Part shown: positions 46,836-58,950 of the stretch, one piece after another | How positions within the stretch are numbered: the first letter of the stretch is position 1 | Layout of the letters: every line of letters begins with the position of its first letter | Assembly (NCBI RefSeq): GCF_954871325.1 | Contig: NC_088777.1 | Coordinates: 26,885,366 to 26,949,365 of the forward strand | Origin: Gordionus sp. m RMFG-2023 | Taxonomy: Eukaryota; Nematomorpha; Gordioida; Chordodea; Parachordodidae | Length of the DNA: 64,000 nucleotides | Direction: 5' to 3' | Notes under the pieces: generated by a model | What the model was told of the DNA's origin: nothing | What the model saw: the letters and a program-made list of their open reading frames with translations, nothing else | Databases searched by the model: none | Made by a program: the position numbers and the translations under genes

Positions 46836-48821
46836 CAGGGTTGTCAGATATTCTTCACTTGAAAACGTGAGTTTTTCTTTTATAATAATTAATGGAAAAC
46901 TTCGCCCCCATACCCCCCAATTTGCGGCCCTTCTGCCGGGGTAATTGATGTAGCAAACTCATCTGTTAATGTGCTATATTTAATATAACAAGATTTTAAA
47001 GATTTACTAATAACAATTATGATATATAATTTTCTCATGTTTATAAATATAGCATAATATTAATTATTAATATTATATTTCGTGGATGATTTTAAAAGAG
47101 GCAATAAAGATTTCCCATCGGCACTGTGGAGATAGGCTGAAAACTCTTTGCATGAATAGTTATATTTTGTTTAACCATAAGTTCAGCTTCCAATGATGAC
47201 GTTCTTTTTGCCAAGCAGTAGTCATTAGACTGAATATTCTCTCTGATGAAGAATTTGAATGCGGAATAGAAAATTGCATATTTTCTCTATCAATGGTGAG
47301 TTTTTATTAGAAAGAAAATCCATCCATTTTAGTTTTTTGATAATTTTTCTTCATAATAGGAATAAAATTGTGAATATTCCTCAAAGAGAATTTCTGTATC
47401 TATGTTTGGTATTTTATAATTACTAATAATTTTTTGTAATTGTTCAAATTCTGGACATTATTTTAATGTCATAGGGCTAAGATATTTCCATATATTATCT
47501 ATAATATCATAACGTTTTTCTACATATTCTATAATATTTTTTATAAATTGATTCATTTTTGAAATTTATTGCCTTTTCTACATCATTATTATGTTGTAAA
47601 ATAGTTTTAGAAATGCTCCCATAAAAATTTTGTTGAATTTTTAAATTTAATGAATTCTTTAGTTTTAGGATAAGATCATGTATATATATTGCTACTACAT
47701 CTTCAGATTGCAATTGTAAATTTATGTTATTGACTAAAGTACCAACGTTAAGGGCAACACCTAAATATGCCTCTGCAAAATCATCTCCAAAAATTATTTT
47801 CAAAATTGGTGGGGTTGCTGATAATGATAAAAAATATTCTTTAAGGGGTTGAAAATACTTAAGCATTAGCTTAATCGCTGGGATTAATGTAAGCCAGCGT
47901 GTTGGAACATAGCGAAGTGATGCTGACCATTCAAAATTGCACCATTCTACCAATTCTTTTAAAATTGTAACTCTTTTTGTCGAGTTGCTAAATTCATTAT
48001 AGCATTTAACTACTATACTCTCAATAGCATATTTAAGAAAAATTTTGGCCTTTTTAAACGAATTGTGAAGAATGTGGCATATACAACCCATTGGTATAAT
48101 ATTATTACTAGGGCTTTTCAATTCTGTCAAAATACTTTAATTTTTCCCAAAGTTTACAGATGCGTTATCTGCACAATAGGCCGTTATATTAGCAATATCA
48201 AGTTCAGCGAGTTTTAAATTTTCTAGCAAGCATCTAGATATGTCTTTAGGGGTTTCACTGTCAGACGAAAAATTTTTAAGTAAAACATTTATTCCATTCT
48301 TTTTTGAAGTATATAAGTAATAAGGGAAATGTTTTTATATTACCTTTATTCTATGCATCAATTAGTATTGAAAACGGATGATTGTTTTTTAGATTTATAA
48401 TATTTTCCCTTAATTTATTTCATTTAAAATTTTACGAGTTTTAATATAAGATTTATAAAATCCATAAAAGAAATGTATAATTATTTAAATTCATATTATC
48501 ATTTTACTTGATAAACATTCTAAAAATTGAATTTCTGTTGTGGGTAATTGATCAATGAATATGATTGGTTAGTTGGACTATTAACAAATACTACAATTTT
48601 TTAAAATATTTTAAAATAAAATTAATTAAAAATTTTATATTTGTTTTTAAAAATATTTTGAAAAAATTTAAAAACGTGAGAAAAAGTGTGAGACTAAGTG
48701 TGATTATTTTAATTTACTTAAAAAACGTGATAAAGCGTAAGTGTGAGAAAACGTGGGTAAGTAAAAAATTAGGTATGAAATCGTGAGAATTATGGCTAAA
48801 TCTTGACATCTGGCAACCCTG
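46836..48821 (-). mobile_element. hAT transposon with perfect 8-bp TSD, inserted in a CCCGAGC-type repeat
   Basis: GCTCCACC at 46828-46835 and 48822-48829 is a perfect duplication. Ends are CAGGGTTGTCAGAT and, in reverse complement, CAGGGTTGCCAGAT. The flanks (CAGCCCGA before; ACCTGACCCGAGCAC after) belong to one CCCGAGC-rich repeat that was split by the insertion. A transposase relic lies on the minus strand. Confidence 0.85.
47507..48130 (-). pseudogene. hAT transposase, central part, truncated
   Basis: An open minus-strand frame of 207 codons: MGCICHILHNSFKKAKIFLK, WCNFEWSASLRYVPTRWLTL, IPAIKLMLKYFQPLKEYFLS, FAEAYLGVALNVGTLVNNIN. This is the central hAT core around the conserved CxxHxLHN and TRW blocks, most like the zinc-finger-containing hAT groups domesticated in vertebrates as ZNF862-type proteins. 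Both the N-terminal finger and the C-terminal dimerisation domain are missing or decayed; stops flank the frame, including one at about 48138 before a decayed DNASVNFGK-like extension. Confidence 0.7.
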
Positions 48822-48829
48822 GCTCCACC

Positions 48830-49295
48830 TAGTTCAAATTAAAAAAATATTTATGTCCGAACCTGACCCGAGCACAAATTTTTTGTTCCAGCCCGACCTG
48901 AGCCCGATTAAAAAAAATTTGGAATTTGAGTTTCATTATTATAATATCTAAGGAAAAATTATGTTTAATTCACATATTGACACTTTAAATAAGAGTGTAT
49001 TTAACCCCAAATTGTAAAAATTATCAAATAAAAATGTTGATTTTGTGTTGGCTAACTAGTCATAATATAAATCACAATCACAGGAAATTGTTAATTTGAA
49101 GAGTGAATGACATGTGATCATGTTGGAAAGTTCGAATTGTTTGTACTTTGAATGTGCAAAACTTTGGACCCTATTGATAGAATTTGATGAAATTTGAAGA
49201 AAGCATTCGTAATTTATTCCTCTCAATTTATAAAGTTTTATTGAATTATTTTTAAAATTGACAGGTTTATTGCTAAGACAAATAGGTATCAGTTC
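48830..49295. other. Remainder of the CCCGAGC-type repeat, then unassigned DNA
   Basis: 48838-48915 has CCTGACCCGAGCAC and CCCGACCTGAGCCCG words, like those at 28990-29050 and 59260-59510. The rest is A/T-rich. Confidence 0.35.
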
Positions 49296-50529
49296 TAGAG
49301 GTCTGCAACGGGCGATTTTTTAGCCCTCCTACTTAGATGGGCGGTAGGTTGATTTTTTTAAATAACAAGCGGGCGACGGGCAAGCGGATTAAAACATATT
49401 TAAACTATGGGCCTTGCGGGTTAAAAAATTTTCAACTTTTATTTGTTATTTAAAATCATTTAAGTAGAACATTAAAAAAGAATATGCTCCGTAAAATTTC
49501 AACATTTTTAATACCAAAGATCCGATAACTGAGGATGTTGTCATCGGGGGTGAAATTAATTAAGTAAAAAAGATATATCGAAAACATGTTGGGTATAGTA
49601 GAATATAACATGAGGATGAAAATCTGATTTTATCCGTTTCTCCAAAAGCAGAGAATTCATTTAAAGGTTATTAAATTATAAATGCAATGTTTGAAATAGA
49701 TGGCATTCATGTCAAAATTGAACCACAACAGATGGAATGAATAGGTTGTTACAGAGGAGAGCACCTTATTTAATGACATAACAACGTATTTAAATCTTAA
49801 AGTAACGAGTTGGATTTGTATAATTTACTACTTATTTTAGTTTACAATTTATAAGCAAATAATATAAATTATCTCTCTAAAATTTATTATTAATAGTTTC
49901 ACTTTTTATTTAAATATCTCACTGAGGAAGAGGATATACAACAAACGAATATCCTACTTTGGTGGAAACGACAATAAAAAGATTTATCAAAGGTATCAAA
50001 ATTAGCTAAAAAAATATATTACAATTTCAGCAATATTGCATTTTCTGAACGAAGAATTAGCATTGCTCGAATGTTTTTTAGAAGAAGAATTTGTTTTAAT
50101 CCAGAAAATGTGGATTCATTATTATTTTTGTATTATAATAATATCAATAAAAGCTAATTTTATATTTATATTTTTTTCTTAAATATTTTATTAGTTCAAA
50201 TACTTATCCGTAATTTAAATTGAATATATATTATGCTTAATAAAGTACTTAATTATAAAACTTTTTATAGGGATATAGCCCTGAAACTGAATCATTTAAA
50301 AAAATTAGATCCTTAAAAAAAGAAGCGGTCATGGGTTAAAATTGTTTTATAAATAATGGCGGACGGGTATTTTTTAGTCTAATGGGCGGGCGGGTTAAGT
50401 AATTTTAGACTAATAGGCGGGTGGATATATTTTTTAAAAGCTATGGGCCGGTTGGGCAGACTGGTTAAATTTTTTTTAATATAGGGCGAGCGGGCTTGTG
50501 GGCAAAAACCCTCCCATTGCAGACTTCTA
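49296..50529 (+). mobile_element. Short hAT-derived element with TAGAGGTCTGCAA ends
   Basis: The left end TAGAGGTCTGCAACGGGCG and right end (reverse complement TAGAAGTCTGCAATGGGAG) are inverted repeats. Subterminal GGGCGGGCGGG/GGGCGACGGGC words occur on both sides. Flanking octamers ATCAGTTC and ATAAATTC match at 6 of 8. The interior (about 49920-50155, plus strand) keeps only the hAT C-terminus: LLWWKRQ, then AFSERRISIARMF and NPENVDSLLFLYYNN. Most of the transposase is deleted, so it is non-autonomous. Confidence 0.65.
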
Positions 50530-50654
50530 ATAAATTCTATTGGAACAGTTTATAATATCACATTCATATAATATAAAATTGATTTTTTGGTTTTTTAATT
50601 ATACCTATTTATAATATCAATATTATATATTAGATTACTTTTATTATAATATTT

Positions 50655-50715
50655 ATAGTGAAACCTCCATAAGAGGACAGTTATCTGTTCTTAGCCTTAC
50701 GCGCAGCGATGGTCA
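50655..50715 (+). repeat. Solo Tc1/pogo-like terminal repeat
   Basis: GTGAAACCTCCATAAGAGGA followed by CAG resembles ends of Tc1/pogo-type elements (CAGTGGAACCTCC...). No partner end was found nearby. Confidence 0.3.
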
Positions 50716-50815
50716 ACATATAAAAAAATTTAAAAATTGTGATATTTAAAATGCATAAGAATATTTTTTACATAATCTAAAATTATCAAATATTATTTGA
50801 TCTAATATTGATCAA

Positions 50816-51400
50816 TTATATTGCGTAATATATTTTTTCTTTACCAAGAGATAGTAGTTGGATTCCTCTCTCCATCAATACTTTAACTGCCAAAAGAATG
50901 CTATATCGTTGTTTAAATGTTTCATTTTTTACAAAATAATTAGCCTGCGTCTCACTATTTTCAATAAATCTTACTAAGCACCTGTTAGATTCAATCTCCT
51001 TTTGAATTATTTTTATAATCATATTTTTCATGATTTCAATGAGAATATTTATGTTATTATATGATAATAGATTTGAATTTAATTTATATTTTAATCCCTT
51101 ATTTTTTTCTCCCTTCTTCTTTCTTCATTTTGTTGTAAATACATTTTGACACAGGTTTGGAATCTGCAATTAGTTTATTAAGGCCCATCATATTGCCTTC
51201 TTGTTGCCTATTCCCCAGAAGGCTTGGTTACGAGATATTAAATAACCTAGACATTGTATTATTATTCTTATAATAGAACGGTTATTGTCCGCACATTCTT
51301 TCTGGAGTATTATAAATTGTAATATGGAAAAAGCTACTATTACAAAGCTTTTCTTTATATCGTTTTTATCATCACTTATATTATGAGATGTGTAATTTTT
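50816..51400 (-). pseudogene. Unrecognised protein-coding relic, helical-repeat-like
   Basis: Minus-strand frames in order: DDKNDIKKSFVIVAFSILQF, ECADNNRSIIRIIIQCLGYL, ISRNQAFWG (about 51400-51190). After a shift comes MMGLNKLIADSKPVSKCIYN (about 51190-51110), and then 71 codons at 51031-50816 with SETQANYFVKNETFKQRYSI and LLAVKVLMERGIQLLSLGKE. The pattern of amphipathic helices resembles armadillo/HEAT-type proteins, not a transposase I know. At least one frame change and a stop are present. I could not assign a family; it may be a captured or retroposed host gene. Confidence 0.3.
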
Positions 51401-52066
51401 AATTAAGCATTTATATTTTTTTGGTTAATACTTTTGGGCATATTTTGAAATTGGAAAAATAATTTTATGACAAGAAATCTTAGATAACAAACTAATTTAC
51501 TAAACATCGACCAAAATTTCCTTCAATACATATTAAATTAAATAATAAGTGGTGGGGGGGGGGGGGTCTTATTATTATATTCATAAACTAGAGATCACTT
51601 GATTATGGATGGATGTAGCAAAACAAAAAAAGAATAAATTTTTAAAAAAAAATTTAACAAAAAAAATATTTTTTAAAAAAAGTACCCCCACACAAATTTT
51701 TAGAAGCAGTTGCTTCGGACCCCCCTTCCCCCCGTTGTATACTAAATGTAAGTTGTTATACATAGAAAATCAAAATGGCATATTAACTGCTGATTTGAAT
51801 TGACACACATTTAAATGAACGTATCATCAGTTTAGGTATTATATGACATACAATAACATAGTTTTTGTTGTGCCAAAGACTAATACAACTGATATTGGTG
51901 ATGTTAATATTTAATTAAAATTAAAAAAATATAAATATATATTAAAATAATTTATAGGATAGCTCAAACCAAGAATGGTTTTTAATAAAATCTATCATTT
52001 TTTTGATAACCGGGCCATTGAAAAGTAATGAAAATTACTTTAGTCAAAGAAGGTAACGTCGTTACC
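51401..52066. other. AT-rich intron sequence with G-run and A-rich stretches
   Basis: Poly-G at about 51551-51567 and an A-rich, low-complexity block at 51615-51690. No gene supported. Confidence 0.4.
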
Positions 52067-54180
52067 TCACTCGTTACTTTTTGAAGGTGTAGGGTCGAGT
52101 ACTGATTTCTCAGGTGCTATTTGTAAGCCCCATCCTTCGAGGGTGCAGCGCAATGATCGTGTAGACCATTTGACGTCGTTTTCATTGGGCCCGTATATTA
52201 GGATGTCATCAAGGTATACGTTGTAGTTGGCCTTCTTGACAGTCTTGGCGCAGGCATCCAGGATAATTGATTGGAGGCAGTAAGGGCTGAAGGACGCGCC
52301 CATGGGCAATACTTTATATCGGAAGTTGCTATTATTGAATTTGAAGCCGAAGAATTTTCTCACACTGCTCGAGAGGGGGATAGAGAAAAAGGCTGATCTA
52401 ATGTCAATTTTGCAGGCATAAGATGCTTGATCAAGCTTGGCTGACATAAGAGGAATTGATTTGAGACGGAAAGGATAGTGCAGGAAGTTTTTGGATACTT
52501 CGGAGAAGTCGCTAATGACCCGAGGTGCACCATTCCCTTTTGGGATCACGAATAAAGGTGAGCATATTTGATCCTCGTCAGCTGGCTCAATGACATTGGC
52601 AACGATTAACTGCCTAACAATGTCGTGATATTTGTTATGCACCCCGCGCGAATATTGTGTTTAAAGTATATGTTATTATTATTGTTTATTTTTAGGTGGT
52701 AAATGCGCGGGCGGAACCCTCTTTCAGCGACTCTTTTAGTGAAGGGCGACATAAGTGGTCCTACGGTGAGTCTAGCATTGCTGATGTTGAGGCTGGGGCG
52801 GTCGGCGAGCTGTTCGTCAGAGAAGGTGCTTCTAGGACCCCCGACAACGATACCATTAAGGATACCGGGTATGTTGGGTGTGTTAGATGCTCCCACCTGG
52901 GGCATACCAGGTTCATCATCGGTGCTGTAGACAGAGTCTTGTAACGCCGTAATGATTGACTGAGCTTCGCTATCGTCCGCAGAGCTACTTGAAGGTAGCG
53001 AGTCAGAGAGGGGACTAGGTGTCCACCATTCGGGTATGCCAGAATCTTCTGATAAGAAGGAAGGGATATCCGACTCTGATCGTGGGCTAACGTCGGGGTT
53101 GTTGCACACAGGGGTATGATTGTTATCTATTGCAGAATCCGGTGCGTCACTGTCCCCGTCAGTGTCAATCGGCGAAAACATCTGATGCCTTAGCTCCCTA
53201 AGAAATTTATTTACCGTAGTTAGCCAGCTAGGGGGCTGCGATGTTCCCGTCCCGAGCCGGTGGGCCGTTGCTCGGACCGGTAACCCCTGGTTGTACCGGT
53301 GAGTTGATAGTTGAAGGAGGTAGAAGAGATAGTGGAAGAGAAGAGGGAGACGATAGTAGGGGTTTCGGAGGTACGACGAGTTCGCTACTTCCTTTTCTTA
53401 CCCCTGGCGGGGGCCGCGTCCTTCCTTTCAGGGCGTTTCCGATAACTGGAGGTGGAGGGGCCTGCACGGCCCCTGTCTCGAAAGGGCGCGGGGTCCTGAT
53501 AGACAGTAATGTTTTCCCCGCATAAGAATTTCTCTTGGTATGAAGCATCGTTATTCCTCGCGGTTTTCCAATTCCAATGAATGGCTAACGCCAGAACTCG
53601 AATCCTTTTTGCCTGAATTTTTAGCATTCTAATGTCAGATTCCGGCGACAGAATTTCTAACACTTCAGCGATGTGCTTGATCTCATGACGGTCTCTGTCA
53701 TTGGCTTTGCATCTTGGCTCGAGGAGATCTTGTTGGAGGCCTGCCCACACTTTCATTAGTCTATCGTAGGCTTCGGCCGATGTCGCTGGGGGCTCGAGTT
53801 GTACCGGGGGCAACGTTGGGGGTGCGCCTGGTATCGTTGGCGGTGGAGGTGCTTCCGTGGTTTGCGTACCGATCACTTGGGGGCCCCTTTCTCTGGGGGT
53901 AGACGTGTGTCTAGGTGACGGGGTACGTTGTGGGCTGTCGGTCCTGGCCATTCACTTGCGTGGATAGGGCTGCCATGCGTTCGGATATGGCCTGCATAGC
54001 CGCGATAATGGCGCGGGTGCTCGGATCGACGGGGGCAGCATCCATTGAATTATCCGGCGTAAGAACGAGATTAGTGCCGTCTAAGTTCGGAGGCTGTCCT
54101 AGCGGTTGGTTAGCGATGTCAAGAGGTGGTCTATTACCCACAAAAGTTCCTTGAGTAATGCGTGGTCTAACCATAGATTC
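52067..54180 (-). mobile_element. GC-rich DIRS-like retroelement, truncated (broken)
   Basis: On the minus strand a proline-rich gag-like region lies at about 54175-53230 (PPPPTIPGAPPTLPPVQLEP; a conserved-looking helical part with SDIRMLKIQAKRIRVLALAI), then an acidic Ser-rich region at about 53180-52610, then reverse transcriptase overlapping its end at about 52640-52070 (CSPLFVIPKGNGAPRVISDF, VLPMGASFSPYCLQS, YNVYLDDILIYG). The RT resembles the tyrosine-recombinase (DIRS/Ngaro) group more than gypsy, but this is tentative. RNase H and recombinase are absent. It is broken, with a few breaks plus truncation. Its GC content is far above the rest of the window. Confidence 0.55.
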
Positions 54181-54480
54181 GGATTAATTTTTAGTACGAA
54201 TAAAATTTACAGTACAAACAATAGAGAAATAAACAATATGTTCTTGGAAATTTTTCAAAATTATCATCAGCTTGAATGTTTGTGAATTTTTTTATTGTTA
54301 ATTATGGACCAGACATTGACCTGGTGTGATTCACAAATTTACCTCTTTTTCTCTTAAATTTTAATATTTTTATAAAATATATTTATAATGTATATATATT
54401 TAGTACCATATATGAATTTCGGAGCTTAGAGATGACACCCTGGTTACCCATAGGCTTGGACAGCCGGGTGCTAAGGATAC
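54181..54480. other. Unassigned AT-rich sequence beyond the GC-rich retroelement
   Basis: May include the element's 5' non-coding end; no repeat boundaries identified. Confidence 0.3.
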
Positions 54481-54597
54481 TTGTCCAATAAACAAAAATG
54501 AAGGAAATGAAACAAAAATATGACATGAAAGCTAGGGCGTTCCTTCCAAGCGACGCGCAGGGTGCAGACCTCCATCCTGCGAAAAGTAAAATAAAGT
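54481..54597 (+). mobile_element. Possible Ty3/gypsy integrase-tail fragment
   Basis: QKYDMKARAFLPSDAQGADL followed by HPA resembles the QKxYYDxxAxxLxxLxxGDxVRxxP tail of gypsy integrases. It is tiny, old and low confidence. Confidence 0.25.
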
Positions 54598-55050
54598 CTA
54601 ATCCCACACAAATTGAAGGGAAAAATTTACAGTTCCATAGTACAACCAATTATTCTATATAGTTCCGAAACCAACCAAAGAATCAGACGAGAGAAGTTTA
54701 CAAACTATGGAGATGAGAATATGAGGATGATTGCTGGGGTAACAAGAAAGGATAAGGTGCGAAGTACAAAAATACTAGGAAGTCTAAAGGTAGTGCCCAT
54801 TAAGACTAAGATAATGGTGAACAGACTTAGGTGGTATGGGCACACAATGAGAAGGCCTATGAACTACACATGAAATAAGGTCGAGAGTTTTGGAAGTGAT
54901 ATGCAAACGTAAAAGAGGAAGGCCAAATCTTTAATGGGGCCATAAAGTTAGAGCCAATATGAAGAATATAAATCAGATAAAAGAGATAACATGAAGTGGA
55001 GAGAGATATTGAAAGAGACAACCAGAAAAGGTAGCTAAAAGAGAAAAAAA
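54598..55050 (+). mobile_element. RTE LINE 3' fragment, same family as 19124-20854
   Basis: Reads KLKGKIYSSIVQPIILYSSE, MRMIAGVTRKDKVRSTKILG, SLKVVPIKTKIMVNRLRWYG, HTMRRPMN, then decayed sequence to an A-rich tail (AAAAGAGAAAAAAAAATAC) at about 55035. Nucleotides match the minus-strand copy (ATCCCACACAAATT...GGGAAAAATTTACAG). Only the last part of the protein is present, and a frame change follows RRPMN. Confidence 0.75.
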
Positions 55051-57865
55051 AATACAAACTAACTAATTACCCCTCAACCCCCTTCTTGACGGGTTATTAG
55101 CTAGTTATAATATAATTAAACAATACCTAATGTTTCTGGCACAGTATTCAACAAAAATAGTATTAAAATCAGATTTAATTTTAGTACAAAGTTAAGTTTT
55201 TTTTGATATTCAAAAAATTTTTCTAACCGGCTATGACTGAACTGTAAATACCTAGGTAAGCTATAAATACTGTAAACCGGAAATGCTTAGATAAAAATTA
55301 TGTACTAGAAATCTGCAAATCACGGCGGCCGGTTCGGACTTAAATTTTTAAATATGATATCATTCATCACATTTTTCAAATAAATTATATTTTAAAATTT
55401 TTGCAAGAAACAAGGTGCTTATTTGTAGAATATTTTTTTTTCAAGTATTCTTTATAGAAGAGAATTACATTAAATTCTTACAACACATGAGAACATAATT
55501 CCTTACCAGAATCCATTTTTTTATCACTTGTGGGTAGTTGTAACTTTTACAATTGGTTTGAAAAATAATTTTAAATTTTGTTTGTCTTCCTTACATGATA
55601 TGTCATGTTTTTAAAAAAGAGACTTTGATTGGATGACTAATTATAAAAATTCACAAATATTTTAAAAATGATCAAAAATTTACTCTGAAAATGAATAATT
55701 ATTTTTATCCTCATCATCTTTATCAAGTGTTATTTGCAAGCATATATTACAAAAGACTATCTGCCGCAACCATGGTTCTCTTATTATTTGTGTCAGTTTT
55801 TAATATTAAGGATCCAAAATATTTCCATGCAAAAGAATTGCTTGCAAGGATATACTGTATTATTTCGTTACAGGATTTATAATGCTACATCCATTATAAA
55901 TGTTTTAGTCCTGCTATTCTTATATATGTTATTATAGCAAAAAATATAAAGTATTAATTAAAATTTCCTACAAAAATTATGAAAGATCAAATCATTGAAA
56001 CTCCAAATATAACTTTTAACTATATACAAAATACCATTCCGCAGGATTTTTACATCGGCGGCAGCGTGTTGAGCACCGACACTTTTTGGCGGTGACGTCG
56101 GCGTAGTCAAAATCACCGGTGGCGGCGTATTGGCTACGCACAGGTCTAACTCTAACTATTATTGGTTTAATGGGGAAAACTAATATATACCTTATTTGGA
56201 AATCGAGATTTACAGATAGTTTCCCAGGACAATTTTAGCCATGCCCTGGGTCAGAAGATCTATTTATTAGGGCTAAATTGAACCCTTTTTAATTCATGAT
56301 TTTTTAGGAAAAGCGGTTTTATTTTATTTCTAGACAATATTACATTTTAAGGGGTTGAAATTATAAAAAGTTTCATGAGCCTAAATATTACATTTGTCAA
56401 TTCTCGTTATTATTAAATTTATAATGACAAATCAAACAATTTTTTTTAAGATTTTGGTTTTTTTTATTCTTAGCCTTTTTTGGGCTTTCTTTTTAAAGGA
56501 AGAGAATGTTAAAGCCCATTGCCTATTTTTTTCTCCTTATTTTTTAAATAAAATTTGGATGAGGAAAGATTGATTCTGTTGTAATATAGTTCGCAAATTT
56601 ATAATATTACACTAAAATTGTTTTTTTTTATTATTTTATATTGTTAATTGATTTTTATTTAACACGAGATTTTTTTATGTTACATTATTTCACCACTTTG
56701 GTATTTTTTTATTCTCATATAATATTTATTTTGCGAATTCGCTATAAAAAAATTATCGCTTCGAAATGTTATTTTTACTGCAAAATTCGAATTTACTTCA
56801 ATATAATCACTATCTATTAACCTGTGTTTAAATTACTACCAACATAGTCTATTCGGTCTAATCTAACCTAATTCTACCAAATCAAACCCAAGTTAATCCC
56901 TACAGATTCTATCAAAACTAACAGACTCCTATTTTAGCTATTTCTTAAGATTTTTATTATCAGATAAAATCATATCGGGGGAAAACGATATAATTAGTTG
57001 ATTGTACATAATCTAGACTATATTGTATTTAATGACAAAGTTTCGGAATCTAGTAAGGTTGTAAGTAATATGATGGGTTCAGTCAAATAGCATACAATTA
57101 TCATTATTGAATATATGAGGATTATAGGGCTAAATACGGTAATAACAACTTCATATGGAATATTATATATAAGAAAAATTGATTTAAGTTGAGATTAATA
57201 TCTATATATTAATAATTTAATCAACTTGATTATTTTAAATAAAATAGTAATACACGTAAACACCAGAATGGTTCTGAACCTAATCTAATGTCAAAACAGT
57301 TTTGTATAGATAATAAATTGTAAATCGAGGGTTCAAGGTAACTAAATAAAAAAAATAATTTCTTAAAATAATATATTTTATAAAAAAAATTCATGAAAAA
57401 TAAAATAAAAATATCATTTTATTCGCTCTTTTCTTTTCAATTTTTTGAATCCATTTTGTAGGTAAAATTTTATAAATGATAATTTAATATTCTAATATAA
57501 TAAGAGTTATCTTGTTTTTATATCTTTGGTTGACTTCAGCTATAAGGGTGATGTTTATATTTGAATTATAACTCGGTTACTTTTTTGTGTTTGATAAAAC
57601 TATTGAAGAATTAATAAGTCACTAAATATTAACACAACCCACATATTTTGAACTTCTTTATCCTCCCTTATAAGGTATGATGCTAATTTTGGCAATTTTT
57701 TTATCAGTAATATTTTTTCACCTTTAACTCAAACATTTTAAGGCAATAGAATTTCCTAATTAATCACTAACTAATTGTTTGTTATATAAAATTAGTGTTT
57801 CGAAAAGTTTGGCTCATTTCACACTTAAATTGTGTCATAGTTTTCATTTTATTGTTTATAACCAG
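55051..57865. other. Long AT-rich intron stretch, mostly unassigned
   Basis: 55310-55345 has a TCTGCAAATCACGGCGGCCGG word like a transposon end. 56050-56145 is a GC-rich island (GGCGGCAGCGTGTTGAGCAC ... GGTGGCGGCGTATTGGCTAC), probably a transposon fragment. No gene supported; 55691-55937 frames look like chance. Confidence 0.35.
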
Positions 57866-58050
57866 AGTTGGGCAGTACCGCGAATACTTGTATCTAAGAT
57901 ACATGTATCTTGTACTCAGTATCTTTTTGACATTTTTAATAAGATACTAGTATCTGTATCTAAGATTCTTTATTCTGAAAAGAATCTTGTATCTTTTTCA
58001 TTTTTATTTTCTTGACAAAAGATACAGTTTTTTTTAATATTCATCGAGAT
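57866..58050. repeat. hAT-like end with repeated GTATCTAAGATAC words
   Basis: CAGAGTTGGGCAGTACCGCG starts like many hAT termini, followed by several GTATCTT/AAGATAC motifs in both directions to about 58030. No matching right end was found, so it is a solo end. Confidence 0.4.
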
Positions 58051-58375
58051 CGGATATTTAAAAAATAGATCCGATTTGAAATTATCATTGTATTTTTGGT
58101 AAAATTTTACATATAACAGTATATATCTTATTTTCTTCGAGATTCTTGTATAATTTCCTTATTTTTTTTTAACCATATTTTAAATATACTGACAATCAAA
58201 ATTAGCTGGAAAATTTACAACTAAATCTATACGATTATAATATTTAAGTTTGTTTATATTTTTTACTTTTCGATTAACTTTTTATTTTTGATTAACTTGA
58301 TATAACATATTTGCTTTTTCATATACATTGAATATAAATTATTGTGATCAAAAACTTATTATAACCCTCGCAAGT

Positions 58376-58473
58376 TACCACTTCTAATTTCATCATGATT
58401 ACTAATTAATATCCTTCCCTCATTACCACTTCTAATTTCATCATGATTACTAATTAATATCCTTCCTTCACGT
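58376..58473. repeat. Tandem duplication of a unit of about 48 bp
   Basis: TACCACTTCTAATTTCATCA continuing to ATCCTTCCCTCAT occurs twice in direct tandem, nearly identical. Confidence 0.7.
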
Positions 58474-58950
58474 AATGTAATGTTTAATTTTAACATGTAA
58501 CATACACGTTTTGGTTTTTTTGTTTTTAAACCGGAGCATGTAGTATAATGTAGAGCGTTTGTTAGTCTAAGAGGTGCTTATTTTTTGAGAAACGAAAGCA
58601 TATCTTTTAAACTACAAATTTTGAAAATAATTTATGTCGAATATTTATTTAGTCCCAATTATTATAAAAAATATGTTATATTATGGTATCTTTTTTTCAG
58701 TTCATTTATTTCCATATTTAAAATGTATTTCTAGTTACTTTTAAATATAATGGTAACTTATTAATTTTTTTAAATATATTTTAAAATGTAACTTATAACT
58801 AGTTATCTGTCAAAAGTAACTTTTAACAACACTAGTTACTACCTCCTTATCTTGACAATTTTAGGGTGGTCCCTGCCAATCCAAAAAAATGAGTTTGAAT
58901 ATATTACTTTTATTGTATTATTATATAAAATGTATATTAATTATGAATAG

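Noticed and set aside
48565-48786. Lys/Ile-rich frame of 73 codons
   Set aside because: Lies in the hAT end region rich in GTGAGA repeats; no motif.
51609-51803. Lys/Asn/Phe-rich frame of 64 codons
   Set aside because: Arises from A-rich low-complexity DNA.
55691-55937. Two overlapping hydrophobic frames
   Set aside because: No homologue pattern, no splice context; likely chance.
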